Below are positions 8,905 through 16,893 of a DNA stretch of 64,000 bases, piece by piece. A model generated the notes under the pieces. The model was not told the origin of the DNA. It searched no databases and saw only the letters and a program-made list of their open reading frames with translations. Origin of the DNA: Enterobacter sp. JBIWA008 (GTDB taxonomy: Bacteria; Pseudomonadota; Gammaproteobacteria; Enterobacterales; Enterobacteriaceae); NCBI RefSeq assembly GCF_019968765.1, contig NZ_CP074151.1, forward strand, positions 1-64,000. Reading direction: 5' to 3'. Within the stretch, counting starts at the first letter, position 1, and every line of letters begins with the position of its first letter. Made by a program: the position numbers and the translations under genes.

Positions 8905-8985
8905 TTATTCAATTGCGAACGAGTCACCCTCGGATAACTCCTGGCCGTCAGATGAAACTGAAACGCCAGTTACTCCGACTTTTTT
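8905..8985 (-). CDS. -1 frameshift extension of the capsid protein (24 aa)
   Basis: At 8979-8985 the capsid frame reads gaA AAA AAG. This is the dnaX-type -1 slippery heptamer, placed two sense codons before the stop at 8970-8972. A -1 slip continues for 24 residues, ending at TAA 8905-8907. The tail contains VTGVSVSSDGQELSEGDSF, which resembles the first strand of a BIg2 domain and the C-terminus of the adjacent Ig-like protein. The product would be about 602 aa. A stem-loop (CTGGC/GCCAG with inner TCAG/CTGA) starts about 10 nt after the heptamer. Heptamer and reading frame are seen; use of the shift is inferred. Confidence 0.65.
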   Translation of the reverse strand, partial: KKVGVTGVSVSSDGQELSEGDSFAIE

Positions 8986-10712
8986 TCTTCTTCATCCGTG
9001 GTTTCCCCTGGATTTGATGCTGAGGAGTTAATCTGGCCTGTCAGCATGTTGATCGCGCCTTCTTTGGAGTGCGTCAGACGTAAACGTGCGAAATAGTTTT
9101 CACCGTTACGAGGGTGAACATCATTGATCGCTGAACCCCACAGTGTTGTACGGTTAACCAGGCTCGGGTTGGTTTCGTGGACGTAAGGAATTGCTGCTAC
9201 TGCATCACCGGCGATCAGACCTGCTTTGCCGATATCGTTGCCGCGACCATAGAAATAGATGTCATCCAGGCCAAGGTCATAACCCTGTTTTTGGAACTGC
9301 TCGCAAACTGGAGTAGGGACTTCGTAAATGCGGATAGATCCAAAAAGGGTACCGATGTACTGAATATACGGAGACTGGACATAACCCGGAGCCAACTGGA
9401 AATGCTGAGGTGGTAGTGAGCGCAGGAAGTTAGCTGCATCTCCACCAGCGAAGCCACCGCGAATACCTGACGCCAGGGTGCGGTTAGCCATATCTTGGGA
9501 CAAAGCATTCACAACATGGCGCATCAGACTTACCCATGATTCATAGCTTTGTGCTTCTGGAAGAGCAGCATCGAATTCACGGCCATACACGGTATGGAAA
9601 ACCAGCGTGCGAAGGCGCATTACATCTTGTTCATGGCTGAGCCACTGGCGCATTGCTGAGAACTGAGTCGCAGCCATGTTAATACCAAATTCACGGCTGG
9701 CATCAGACGCGGACATGATGGTGTGTTCAGATGCAACAACATACTGAGACGGCTTAACTTTGTAGTTACGCATCGCCTGGTTGATGACGGGGATCAGGTT
9801 AGGAGCACGTTCGATGTTGATCTCAACCTGTACTGCAAGCTCGGTACCTTCAGCTGGTGCATCGGTAAAGGTGATATCAATTACACCGGTGTCGTATGCA
9901 ACCTTCGCAGTAGCAGCAAACAGATTGCCTTTGCTATCAGAACCGTTGAAATACAGATTGCCGTCACCATCGTCAACTTTCGATGGTTTACGATTGATTA
10001 ACAGCTTGTTATAGCCTGCACGGATAGGGCAGTTTTGTCCTTCAAAGTTCTTTATATCGAACTTGAAAACTTTGGTTACACCATCGCCTTTTGCCGCCAG
10101 CTGGTACAGTCGTTTCATCTGACTGTAGACGCCAGCGCTTTGCATATTCAATTCATCGCCTGGCTTGAAAGTGCCAAAATTGGTGCCTGCGATGTTGATG
10201 AGTTCGTAGATGTCTGATTCATCACGTTCGCATGGGATGAAAGTACAGGCATCGCTTGTGGCTGCGCCTAGGGCAGCTGGCAGAATCAGCGCTGCAAATT
10301 GAGCGATGCGCATAACACCATCAGAACTGCGCATGGATTCAGCAGCGGACTCGAACATCGCCTTACCGGTGCCGCTATGCTTATCTTTAGCGCATTCTGT
10401 CATAAGGTTTTCGAGCGCGACGTGACAGTTTGCCAGCACGTCTACAGCCGGGTAACGGCCGTGCTCTTGTTTATACTGGTGCATAGCCATAGCCCAGCCA
10501 CCTGCAATTTGCAGGGCTGCATCAGGATCGACACCTTCGAACATTGGCACCTTTTGCACTGCTGAGGTAAGGCTCGCCGTCATGGCGGCTTCATCGGCAA
10601 TCAAATTGCCTGCGCCGTCGGTGATTGGTTCGATAGTCATCGCCATGACGGAAGCCGCCCGACTCATCATTTCTTTCTCGCGTTTGCGAGCTGGCTGAAT
10701 ATCTTTATTCAC
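8970..10712 (-). CDS. Major capsid protein (P1 gp23-like)
   Basis: 580-aa capsid subunit, about the length I recall for P1 gp23. A helical N-terminal region ends in GKAMFE|SAAESM, so cleavage after residue 121 would release a roughly 120-aa propeptide. VPMFE|G near residue 59 is a second possible site. The remainder (SDACTFIPCERDESDIYELINIAGTNFG and later QYIGTLFGSIRIYEVPTPV) suits an HK97-type fold. It is transcribed away from the divergent gene at 10885. The 3' end carries an A AAA AAG heptamer giving an alternative -1 end (separate entry). Confidence 0.85.
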   Translation of the reverse strand: MNKDIQPARKREKEMMSRAASVMAMTIEPITDGAGNLIADEAAMTASLTSAVQKVPMFEGVDPDAALQIAGGWAMAMHQYKQEHGRYPAVDVLANCHVALENLMTECAKDKHSGTGKAMFESAAESMRSSDGVMRIAQFAALILPAALGAATSDACTFIPCERDESDIYELINIAGTNFGTFKPGDELNMQSAGVYSQMKRLYQLAAKGDGVTKVFKFDIKNFEGQNCPIRAGYNKLLINRKPSKVDDGDGNLYFNGSDSKGNLFAATAKVAYDTGVIDITFTDAPAEGTELAVQVEINIERAPNLIPVINQAMRNYKVKPSQYVVASEHTIMSASDASREFGINMAATQFSAMRQWLSHEQDVMRLRTLVFHTVYGREFDAALPEAQSYESWVSLMRHVVNALSQDMANRTLASGIRGGFAGGDAANFLRSLPPQHFQLAPGYVQSPYIQYIGTLFGSIRIYEVPTPVCEQFQKQGYDLGLDDIYFYGRGNDIGKAGLIAGDAVAAIPYVHETNPSLVNRTTLWGSAINDVHPRNGENYFARLRLTHSKEGAINMLTGQINSSASNPGETTDEEEKKSE

Positions 10713-10748
10713 TGTTTAGCCCTAAATTCGGGCGCGGCGTGAAAGTTC

Positions 10749-10799
10749 TTTTGACAGGCTTAATCTAATGACATTGTTATATAGTCAAGACTGTCAAAA
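10749..10799. promoter_or_regulatory. Divergent promoter region with 9-bp inverted repeat
   Basis: Between the capsid gene (-) and the gene at 10885 (+). A perfect 9-bp inverted repeat (TTTTGACAG at 10749-10757, its complement at 10791-10799) brackets 33 nt. Both arms contain TTGACA, so each could be a -35 box in opposite directions, with A+T-rich TATATA sequences between. Likely divergent promoters with a shared operator or activator site; the regulator is unknown. Confidence 0.45.
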
Positions 10800-10858
10800 A
10801 TTTTAAATTGCTTGAAAAACCTCTCATTTTAGATCTAAGATTGAAAATCAGTTAGTAA

Positions 10859-10873
10859 TTTTCTAACATAAAA
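10859..10873 (+). promoter_or_regulatory. C1-like operator motif (copy 1)
   Basis: TTTTCTAACATAAAA, one base-for-base match to the copy at 26536. It lies about 12 nt before the start of the following gene, and GTTAG upstream makes a partial dyad. Compare the known P1 C1 operator ATTGCTCTAATAAATTT (shared TCTAA core). Confidence 0.6.
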
Positions 10874-10884
10874 AGTGAGAGCAA

Positions 10885-11283
10885 TTGATGGGATACAATA
10901 TTTTTCTAACTTATCCTGGAGGGTCACAGAGTCACAAAATGAAGACTCTGTGCCGTACCAGAGCGCAAGCTCACCTGCAAAAAATCCTTGATGATGCCGA
11001 GCTCCTGGCTATGGCGGAAAAGCTCACTATTCGCCATTCTGGCCGCAAGATTTTGGATATAGCGACAAGTAAGCCTGTTGATGAAATCCAAAATGCGATC
11101 GAGTGGCCAGCTGTTGGTGCACAACGAAAAGTTAAACAGCCTGTAGCAGCCACTCTATATATGCCTGAGGCAGTCCGAGACTGGCTAAAGGGGGAGGGTA
11201 ATGGGAATGTTAGCGCGGGATTTCGTAAAGTGATGCAGAAGCAAAACCCGGCATTAAGTGACGAATGGGTTAAATCTAAGTGA
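10885..11283 (+). CDS. Unknown 132-aa protein under operator control
   Basis: Basic protein with no recognised domain. TTG (10885) or the next codon ATG (10888) can start it, both behind GTGAGAG. The C-terminal region (PVAATLYMPEAVRDWLKGEGNG, SAGFRKVMQKQNP) looks like a short helical module. The C1-like motif immediately upstream suggests expression on induction. The last codons overlap the next gene by 4 nt. Confidence 0.6.
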   Translation: MMGYNIFLTYPGGSQSHKMKTLCRTRAQAHLQKILDDAELLAMAEKLTIRHSGRKILDIATSKPVDEIQNAIEWPAVGAQRKVKQPVAATLYMPEAVRDWLKGEGNGNVSAGFRKVMQKQNPALSDEWVKSK

Positions 11284-11738
11284 GTCACGTCAATCCATCC
11301 CGAACACAATACCGCCTTATGCTGGCAATAGCCTCCGCTATACCCACCAGCCTGAATCCTCCTTTGGGCTGGCCTGCTGTAGTGGATGACTGTGGCCAGT
11401 ATTACGGTTCCGATATTTTTGGGGAAACGAAGGCTCTCGCGCAGCTCTGCAAGGCTGGGGTATTGCATTGCATCGGTGAGCCGGATGATTTCGTTGTTCA
11501 ACTGGCAGATCGGGATTCCTTCTTATTGTCGTGGAAGTCCGGTGCACGTGAGGCGGGTTTAGGTAATGGCATAGGGTACATTGATTATAGTGATTGTCCT
11601 TTGGCCTTTGCTGCTGGTTACATGCACTGGCATAACCGATGTAAGGGAAGGGTGCGTGAATATAGGATCAGCGAGTTTTATGTTTGCCACGGCTTCGAAG
11701 AGGTCGACAACCAAGACATATGGCTACAAGAGCCATAG
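11280..11738 (+). CDS. Unknown 152-aa protein
   Basis: Starts with GTG inside the stop of the preceding gene (GTGA overlap), so the two are likely co-translated. Mixed alpha/beta composition with several Cys and Trp (AAGYMHWHNRCKGRVREYRISEFYVCHGF). No signal peptide or membrane segment. It ends 17 nt before a strong terminator. Not recognised. Confidence 0.6.
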   Translation: MSHVNPSRTQYRLMLAIASAIPTSLNPPLGWPAVVDDCGQYYGSDIFGETKALAQLCKAGVLHCIGEPDDFVVQLADRDSFLLSWKSGAREAGLGNGIGYIDYSDCPLAFAAGYMHWHNRCKGRVREYRISEFYVCHGFEEVDNQDIWLQEP

Positions 11739-11754
11739 TTGAAGCTACATACAT

Positions 11755-11779
11755 AAAAGGCCGCTATGCGGCCTTTTTG
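11755..11779. terminator. Bidirectional rho-independent terminator
   Basis: AAAGGCCGC-tat-GCGGCCTTTTT separates the converging 11280 (+) and spanin (-) genes; it has A and T tracts on both sides. Confidence 0.85.
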
Positions 11780-12091
11780 TTATTGGATTGCTTCTTTGTT
11801 GCGTTTGTTTATCAGAAAATTGCGTTCGTTACACTCTTCAACTTTGGTGAAGAGTATTTCCGTGTACGCCGGATACTGGTTAAACAAGATGGGAGAGTTT
11901 TCAGGAACTATGCACGGCTGGTAATCGATCACCGTTGCCATGGGCTTGCTGTTCGTTGTTATCGTAACCTTCATGGGCTCTACGGTTGACTTCTTTTGCC
12001 CGATCCCGCTGCATCCGGATAACGTCATCAGGAACAGGCTCATCACTAACCCCGGCATTGCGAATTGCCTTTTCCAGACGTTTGATTTCAT
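11780..12091 (-). CDS. Rz1-like outer-membrane spanin lipoprotein
   Basis: 103 aa with a basic start (MKSNVWKR), a hydrophobic stretch and a lipobox LSGC near residue 27, so the mature protein would be lipidated and carried to the outer membrane. It overlaps the Rz-like gene in another frame and runs past its end, as Rz/Rz1 pairs do. The two would bridge the periplasm and fuse membranes at the end of lysis. The mature part is not as Pro-rich as lambda Rz1. Confidence 0.78.
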   Translation of the reverse strand: MKSNVWKRQFAMPGLVMSLFLMTLSGCSGIGQKKSTVEPMKVTITTNSKPMATVIDYQPCIVPENSPILFNQYPAYTEILFTKVEECNERNFLINKRNKEAIQ

Positions 12092-12377
12092 CCCGACTTT
12101 TCTCCTGTTGTTTGGAAAGTTTGATTTCTAAATCTGCAACTTTTTGTTGGTAGTTTTGTTCAACACCATTCAGCCGCTTTCGCTCTTCGAGCTCTGTTTT
12201 CCTTTGAGCCTCGCTGAGGTTCAAAGCGCTTTCCAGAGTGCTTACATTTGTTTTTAAGGTCGAATTTGCGCCCTCAAGTCTCTCTATGTAGTTAAAGTGG
12301 TCTGATACTGCATTCACGGCCTTATAGCCTGCAAATAATAGAAGCATGGCCACAACTGCGATGATGGTTTTTTTCAA
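11901..12377 (-). CDS. Rz-like inner-membrane spanin
   Basis: 158 aa: one N-terminal membrane segment (IIAVVAMLLLFAGYKAV), then a long coiled coil (residues about 30-125) rich in Glu/Lys/Gln (KVADLEIKLSKQQEKSRDEIKRLEKAIRNAG). This is the i-spanin layout. It contains the start of the Rz1-like gene in a different frame. The following gene upstream is the DUF-type protein at 12379. Confidence 0.8.
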   Translation of the reverse strand: MKKTIIAVVAMLLLFAGYKAVNAVSDHFNYIERLEGANSTLKTNVSTLESALNLSEAQRKTELEERKRLNGVEQNYQQKVADLEIKLSKQQEKSRDEIKRLEKAIRNAGVSDEPVPDDVIRMQRDRAKEVNRRAHEGYDNNEQQAHGNGDRLPAVHSS

Positions 12378-12378
12378 G

Positions 12379-13161
12379 TTATTCCTCCTTCAGAGATTCG
12401 ATTACACCAGCGGGCATCAGCAGGCTTAATGCAGGTAAGATGGCCTGATTAGTCATCATGGAGCCGGTCAGGGTTATAGCTACTGCGTTCTGCAGGCTGG
12501 CTGCCGCGAGCACCGTCGATTCACTGATTTTTGATGTCGCTATTTGTGTCGCAGCGGTCGCTGTTAAGATCTGGTCGGATATAACCGCTGCGCTTTCTAC
12601 GGCAGTTTTCAGCGCCAATAGCTCTTCATCGCTTAAAGACAGTGGCACCGGAGCGCCACCAGCTCCAGCACCGCCCTCTGTGCCGGTAGTTGTGCCGTTT
12701 GAAAGCTTGTTGTTTACGGCTGTCATGGCCTCCCGCAACTCGTCAATGTTGAATTCATATACACTTCTTTTAAGCGACCGGGGTGTGCCTTCGTCTCCCA
12801 TACCGGCAACGAGAGGGAATGGTTCACTCACAGATAACGATGCCGCTTTAACATGGCATTCCCAACCCAGCTTGATCTGTAAGAGGTCAGACGGCGTGCA
12901 ATATGGAGAAATGGCTCCTGCAAGTGCGCTTGCAGCATTAGCGGCTTGGGTAATGATCTCTGTGAACGCTGGAAGTTGAGACGTATACGCACTGACTGAA
13001 GATGGGTAAGAAATTCCAGGCTGAATAAGCGAGCCGATAGTTGTCGCCAGGTTAGTAGCGGCATCTTCAGCTTCTCTGCTTAATATGACTGCTGCAGGCT
13101 TAATAAGGCCTGCATGATTTAGGATATTGAAGGCATCAATCTGGCCTTGGGTATCGAGCAT
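12379..13161 (-). CDS. Phage structural protein of unknown role
   Basis: 260 aa, mostly Ala/Ser/Thr/Leu-rich helices with a Gly-rich linker (TTTGTEGGAGAGGAPVP) near residue 165. It overlaps the PAAR gene by one base, so they are translationally coupled. Similar proteins accompany PAAR and baseplate genes in other myoviruses as far as I recall; no enzyme motif is present. Probably a tail tip or baseplate-associated component. Confidence 0.55.
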   Translation of the reverse strand: MLDTQGQIDAFNILNHAGLIKPAAVILSREAEDAATNLATTIGSLIQPGISYPSSVSAYTSQLPAFTEIITQAANAASALAGAISPYCTPSDLLQIKLGWECHVKAASLSVSEPFPLVAGMGDEGTPRSLKRSVYEFNIDELREAMTAVNNKLSNGTTTGTEGGAGAGGAPVPLSLSDEELLALKTAVESAAVISDQILTATAATQIATSKISESTVLAAASLQNAVAITLTGSMMTNQAILPALSLLMPAGVIESLKEE

Positions 13162-13445
13162 TATTCAACCTCAAATGAGCCATCACCGGTCGCAACTACC
13201 GATCCGCACGAAACTGGGTCGCCAACACAAACTCCCGCTTTACCTCCAATGACGAACCATGGGCGAGTAGAAACAGCCGCGCCCGGGTGTGAGCTATTCC
13301 CGTCGCTATGATCAGGAAACGCATTCCCATCCACTACTACCGGTTTCCCATTAACTGTGAACCAGGGCACTGTCTCTGCTACCTGGCGGGATGGAAACCC
13401 GCCATGTCCGGAGCAAACAGTATCGCTGATCGCTATAGCACTCAT
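13161..13445 (-). CDS. PAAR-type spike tip protein
   Basis: 94 aa with spaced Gly/His/Cys repeats (CSGHGGFPSR, DHSDGNSSHPG, GVCVGDPVSCGSV) typical of PAAR metal-binding tips that cap the central spike of contractile tails. Its size fits a single PAAR domain. The gp5-like spike at 16894 is its likely partner. The segment upstream (13446-13899) holds no intact gene. Confidence 0.75.
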   Translation of the reverse strand: MSAIAISDTVCSGHGGFPSRQVAETVPWFTVNGKPVVVDGNAFPDHSDGNSSHPGAAVSTRPWFVIGGKAGVCVGDPVSCGSVVATGDGSFEVE

Positions 13446-13516
13446 AACGCCTCCTTTGATCTAGTGGAATTCTGGTCGGTTTGTGATTTGACGTGATAGC
13501 CCACCGGAGGTCTTGT

Positions 13517-13873
13517 GATGTTGAGTAAAGGTAAATTCTCTTTTCGTTCACGAGTGTTTTGTTGATGAGCGATTAGAATCACATCCTAATCGTGTTCGCG
13601 GCGATGTTGCTCGGACTGCGTTGCTGGCCGGTTTTGCATTAGCTGAGATCGGTAGCCGGTTGCCTGGCATTATCGTCGCCACATTCAGCGACGAGACAAA
13701 GGGTGAAACCGCGCGCTATATTGGCGTCATTCTTAGAACTTCAGTCACCATCAGCTGAGCCAGCCGTAAAGCAAACCGAAGAAACGCGGTTGCGCGGGGA
13801 AACAAGCAAGGGAAATCCTGACGAGACTGATAATTCAGCGATCGAGCGGTTTTCCAGCCTATTCCCTGAATAA
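13517..13873 (+). pseudogene. Frameshifted remnant of a (+) gene
   Basis: A good start (CCGGAGG then ATG at 13517) opens a 15-codon frame. Coding-like sequence then continues in a second frame (SRLPGIIVATFSDETKGETARY, about 13553-13758) and a third (about 13735-13873, ending AIERFSSLFPE before a terminator). Two frame changes are needed to read it through, which suggests a decayed gene or sequence errors. A short functional peptide or a programmed shift is less likely. Confidence 0.4.
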
Positions 13874-13902
13874 AAAAAAGCCCCTTAGCAGGGGCTTTTT
13901 TA
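13871..13902. terminator. Bidirectional rho-independent terminator
   Basis: AAGCCCC-ttagca-GGGGCTT with A8 before and T6 after, placed between the remnant (+) and the methyltransferase gene (-). Confidence 0.85.
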
Positions 13903-15948
13903 GCATCCAAGTTTAGCCAGGATATCGCTGGCCATCTCCCGGCTACCGGATTTACACGACACCGAACGCCGTGCCTGCAGCTGGTGGAGGTCAAAACCGT
14001 TATTGCGGTACAACTCCCGTATCTTAGGCGTGCCACTGTTCGTGATAAGCACCTTTGCTCCTCGCTTATGAGCGGCCACCAGCTGTGAAACCAATCTTTC
14101 CTGTTCGTCAAAACCGAAGCTGTGGCCAGAATAGCTCGTGAAACCATTCTTGCCCGGCATGGGCTCGTATGGAGGATCACAAAAAATAACATCTCCTTCA
14201 CCTGCCTGCATGATCACGCCAGCGAAGTCGCCAGTGACAAACTCGCTTATGTTTGCTGCCCCAAGGAACTGCTCCATCTCTTCAAGTGGGAAGCGAGGCG
14301 CTTTATATTTGCCGTAACCAACATTGAATTCTCCGGACAGGTTATAACGCACAAGGCCGTTGAAGGCGTGACGGTTAAGGTACAAGAATGCAGCGGCTAA
14401 ATGACACTCGTCTAAAGCTTTCTCATTGAACAACCTACGTATTCGAAGAAATGAATCGGCGGTATTGTAGTTCTCGAAGTAATGATGGGCGAGGGTTATA
14501 AGAGCATGCCCCTCACGCTGTAATACCTTATAGAAATTGATCAGGTGGCCGTTAACATCGTTCAGGAGATTCTGTTTATAGCCCGCATTGGTAAAGACCG
14601 AACCGCCGCCGACAAACGGCTCGATCAAACGTTTCCCGTGCGGCAAGTGCTCATTCAACACTTCCATTACGGAAAACTTGCCCCCAGCCCATTTGAAGAT
14701 CGGGCGCTCAAACTCTTCCGGCGCGCGAATGACGCGAAGGTGTGTAACGGTGCTCTTGAGGTAGCTAGCGTTGCAAATAGCATCGTCGATACGCTTGCCA
14801 ATCCAGCTCATTACTGGCACCGCCATAGAGTTGCCCAGTGCTTTGTAACGCGGCCCATCAGCTGCAAGTTTTTTTGCTTCTTCGTCTGTAATATCAGGGA
14901 AGTAATGATGCAGGTAGGTAATATCACACTTTAGGATTTGCTTACGCTTTGCTGTAGGAATCAGGGTGTACTGGTCAGGGAAGCCCTGAAGTCTTTCACA
15001 TTCAACTGGAGTCAAGCGCCGGATAGTAATCGGGTCCACTGTAACAACAATTGGAGCCTCATGATTACAGGTAAGCGTTGGCGTTGCGCCATCAGTTTTG
15101 ATCTCTGCTCCGCCTTGGCCATGTGCCATAACTATCAGATGGTTTTTTTCGACTTCGTAACTGAGTCCAGTGCCATGCGTAGCATTGTCGGAAGAGTTCT
15201 GCCGCGCACTTCGGTGCGGCGGAGTATCCCTGCGCTCGCCTTCGCGCTCAAATAGTATTTCGGATGGATCGATGTCTGTTCGAGCACTTGAGACAACGAA
15301 GACACGATTGCGTTGTTGGGCCACGCCGAAGTATTGGGCATCGAGAGTTCGCCAGGCCACTTTGCGCTTTCGTCCAATAACACAACCAGACTTTGGCCAC
15401 TTTGGAAAATGTTGACCGGCTTTTTTGCTCCATGTCCAGAAAGTACTGGATTTTCCGTCTGCAGGTCGTTGACCTGGTTCAAATGGATCATCTTCACCAG
15501 CCAATCCGGCAATGAAACAGCCGAATGCGTTATCTGTGGAGCTGAGGACTCCGCTAACATTTTCCCACACCGAGATTGCTGGCTGGTGGCCAGATTTAGT
15601 ACGTGTCTCATCGATAACATCCAGTAACTCAACATATTTTAGAGTCAGCCGCCCACGCTCGTCTTCAAGACCACCTCGTAACCCGGCAATTGAAAATGCT
15701 TGGCAGGGCGTGCCACCCACTAACAAATCAGGGGCATTAATCTCACCCGAAGCAATGCGACTGGCTATTTGCGTCATATCCCCTAAGTTCACAGTGTCGG
15801 GATAACGATAAGCAAGTACAGCTGAAGGGAAGGGGGCTACCTCGCTCAGCCAGTCGGCGCTCCACCCAAGCGGCCCCCAGGCGCAGCTGGCCGCCTCAAT
15901 ACCAGAGCAAACTGAGCCGAAGCTTACCTTAGCGTTGTGCTTCGCCAC
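13900..15948 (-). CDS. dmt: Bifunctional DNA methyltransferase: C5-cytosine plus Dam (P1 Dmt-like)
   Basis: About 682 aa from GTG 15948, which has GGAGG 6 nt upstream inside the end of rdgC; a longer frame to 16050 would overlap rdgC by 120 nt. The N-terminal half is a cytosine-C5 methyltransferase: motif I SVCSGIEAA (residues about 12-20), catalytic GGTPCQAFS (about 78-86) and target-side RLTPVECERLQGFPD. The C-terminal third is a Dam-type N6-adenine methyltransferase: FKWAGGKFSVM, VGGGSVF and DPPY near 592. The order matches P1 Dmt. A phage Dam would methylate the GATC sites of the pac site in pacA. Cytosine target not predictable. Confidence 0.92.
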   Translation of the reverse strand: MAKHNAKVSFGSVCSGIEAASCAWGPLGWSADWLSEVAPFPSAVLAYRYPDTVNLGDMTQIASRIASGEINAPDLLVGGTPCQAFSIAGLRGGLEDERGRLTLKYVELLDVIDETRTKSGHQPAISVWENVSGVLSSTDNAFGCFIAGLAGEDDPFEPGQRPADGKSSTFWTWSKKAGQHFPKWPKSGCVIGRKRKVAWRTLDAQYFGVAQQRNRVFVVSSARTDIDPSEILFEREGERRDTPPHRSARQNSSDNATHGTGLSYEVEKNHLIVMAHGQGGAEIKTDGATPTLTCNHEAPIVVTVDPITIRRLTPVECERLQGFPDQYTLIPTAKRKQILKCDITYLHHYFPDITDEEAKKLAADGPRYKALGNSMAVPVMSWIGKRIDDAICNASYLKSTVTHLRVIRAPEEFERPIFKWAGGKFSVMEVLNEHLPHGKRLIEPFVGGGSVFTNAGYKQNLLNDVNGHLINFYKVLQREGHALITLAHHYFENYNTADSFLRIRRLFNEKALDECHLAAAFLYLNRHAFNGLVRYNLSGEFNVGYGKYKAPRFPLEEMEQFLGAANISEFVTGDFAGVIMQAGEGDVIFCDPPYEPMPGKNGFTSYSGHSFGFDEQERLVSQLVAAHKRGAKVLITNSGTPKIRELYRNNGFDLHQLQARRSVSCKSGSREMASDILAKLGC

Positions 15949-16834
15949 CAACGACCTCCACCAGTGCGGTAAACAGCGCAGATAACTCGGCAGTAAAAAG
16001 AATGAAGTCAGCGTCAAATCTTTGAAGCACATCTTCACGGTCGATTTCATCGTTCTGATCGTACAGTTCGTCGGTGAAGCTAAGTCCTTTGATTGTCATG
16101 TCATCGCACAGGCGGAATGAGGCACGATCGGACCAGTTTAGACCGACGGCAGTAGCTACCTTTCCTGCGTCGATATGGGTCAGGACTTCCTCAGAATGCA
16201 GATCCTGTTTCTTACAGCGCACAGCGCCGCCATCTTCCAAAATGGCTTTGAGCAGTACGTCTGTACCGGCAGTAAAACCGCGCGGGAAACCGCTTCGAAT
16301 CCATTCGGTGATGGTCAACTCTACTGGTTCAGCGGGGGTGAATGGAACGACCGGCAGACTTCCTAGGGACTTACGCAGCAACGCCAGCATATCTTCAGCC
16401 TTACGAGCGCTATTGCCTTCAACAAAGACGAGTCCTTCTTTACGGTCCACTATCAGGCGATTGCGCGATTTTCGGGTGAAGGCTCGGGGGAGAAGTGAGT
16501 GTAATACCTCATCCTTCAATGAGTCCTTCTCAGTCTTCTTAAGCTTGCGTCCCTGCTCGGTTTCAAGCTTCGAAATTTTTTTATTCAATTCGTCCTTAAT
16601 GACATGCGTAGGAATGATTTTTTCCTCCCGTTGCATCGTCAGAAGAAGATATTGCCCGCTTTCATACGTTAGATTATCTCCGGTCGTTTCTATCCACCCA
16701 GCAGTGGCCAAATCCTGTGAGCCACAAGGTTTAAAAAGGAAGCTTTTAAGCGATTCATTAACGGCTGCTGTCTGTAGCTCAACGTCACGCGAGAGGCGGT
16801 AAATCAGAATGCCTTTGAATGCTATAGATTTCAT
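15929..16834 (-). CDS. RdgC-family recombination protein (P1 HrdC-like)
   Basis: 301 aa, matching RdgC length. N-terminal FKGILIYRLSRD, FKPCGSQDLATAGWIE and C-terminal LCDDMTIKGLSFTDELYDQN, DADFILFTAELSALF are characteristic. RdgC forms rings on duplex DNA and limits RecA. The 20-nt overlap with the methyltransferase and the pairing itself repeat P1's hrdC-dmt. A C1-like operator lies about 10-25 nt upstream of the start, which suggests induction-linked expression. Confidence 0.92.
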   Translation of the reverse strand: MKSIAFKGILIYRLSRDVELQTAAVNESLKSFLFKPCGSQDLATAGWIETTGDNLTYESGQYLLLTMQREEKIIPTHVIKDELNKKISKLETEQGRKLKKTEKDSLKDEVLHSLLPRAFTRKSRNRLIVDRKEGLVFVEGNSARKAEDMLALLRKSLGSLPVVPFTPAEPVELTITEWIRSGFPRGFTAGTDVLLKAILEDGGAVRCKKQDLHSEEVLTHIDAGKVATAVGLNWSDRASFRLCDDMTIKGLSFTDELYDQNDEIDREDVLQRFDADFILFTAELSALFTALVEVVGGEAQR

Positions 16835-16842
16835 TTATCAAC

Positions 16843-16858
16843 CTTAACTGTTAGAAAA
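16843..16858 (-). promoter_or_regulatory. C1-like operator motif (copy 2), upstream of rdgC
   Basis: On the minus strand TTTTCTAACAGTTAAG, directly before the rdgC start region. It shares TTTTCTAACA with copies at 10859, 25845, 26536 and 48929. Confidence 0.6.
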
Positions 16859-16893
16859 TTACTCTTTATTATCGTCCACAACATCGGCATTTG

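Noticed and set aside
13900..16050. Methyltransferase start at 16050 (716 aa)
   Set aside because: It would overlap rdgC by about 120 nt; GTG 15948 has GGAGG at the right distance and the family's motif I follows at once.
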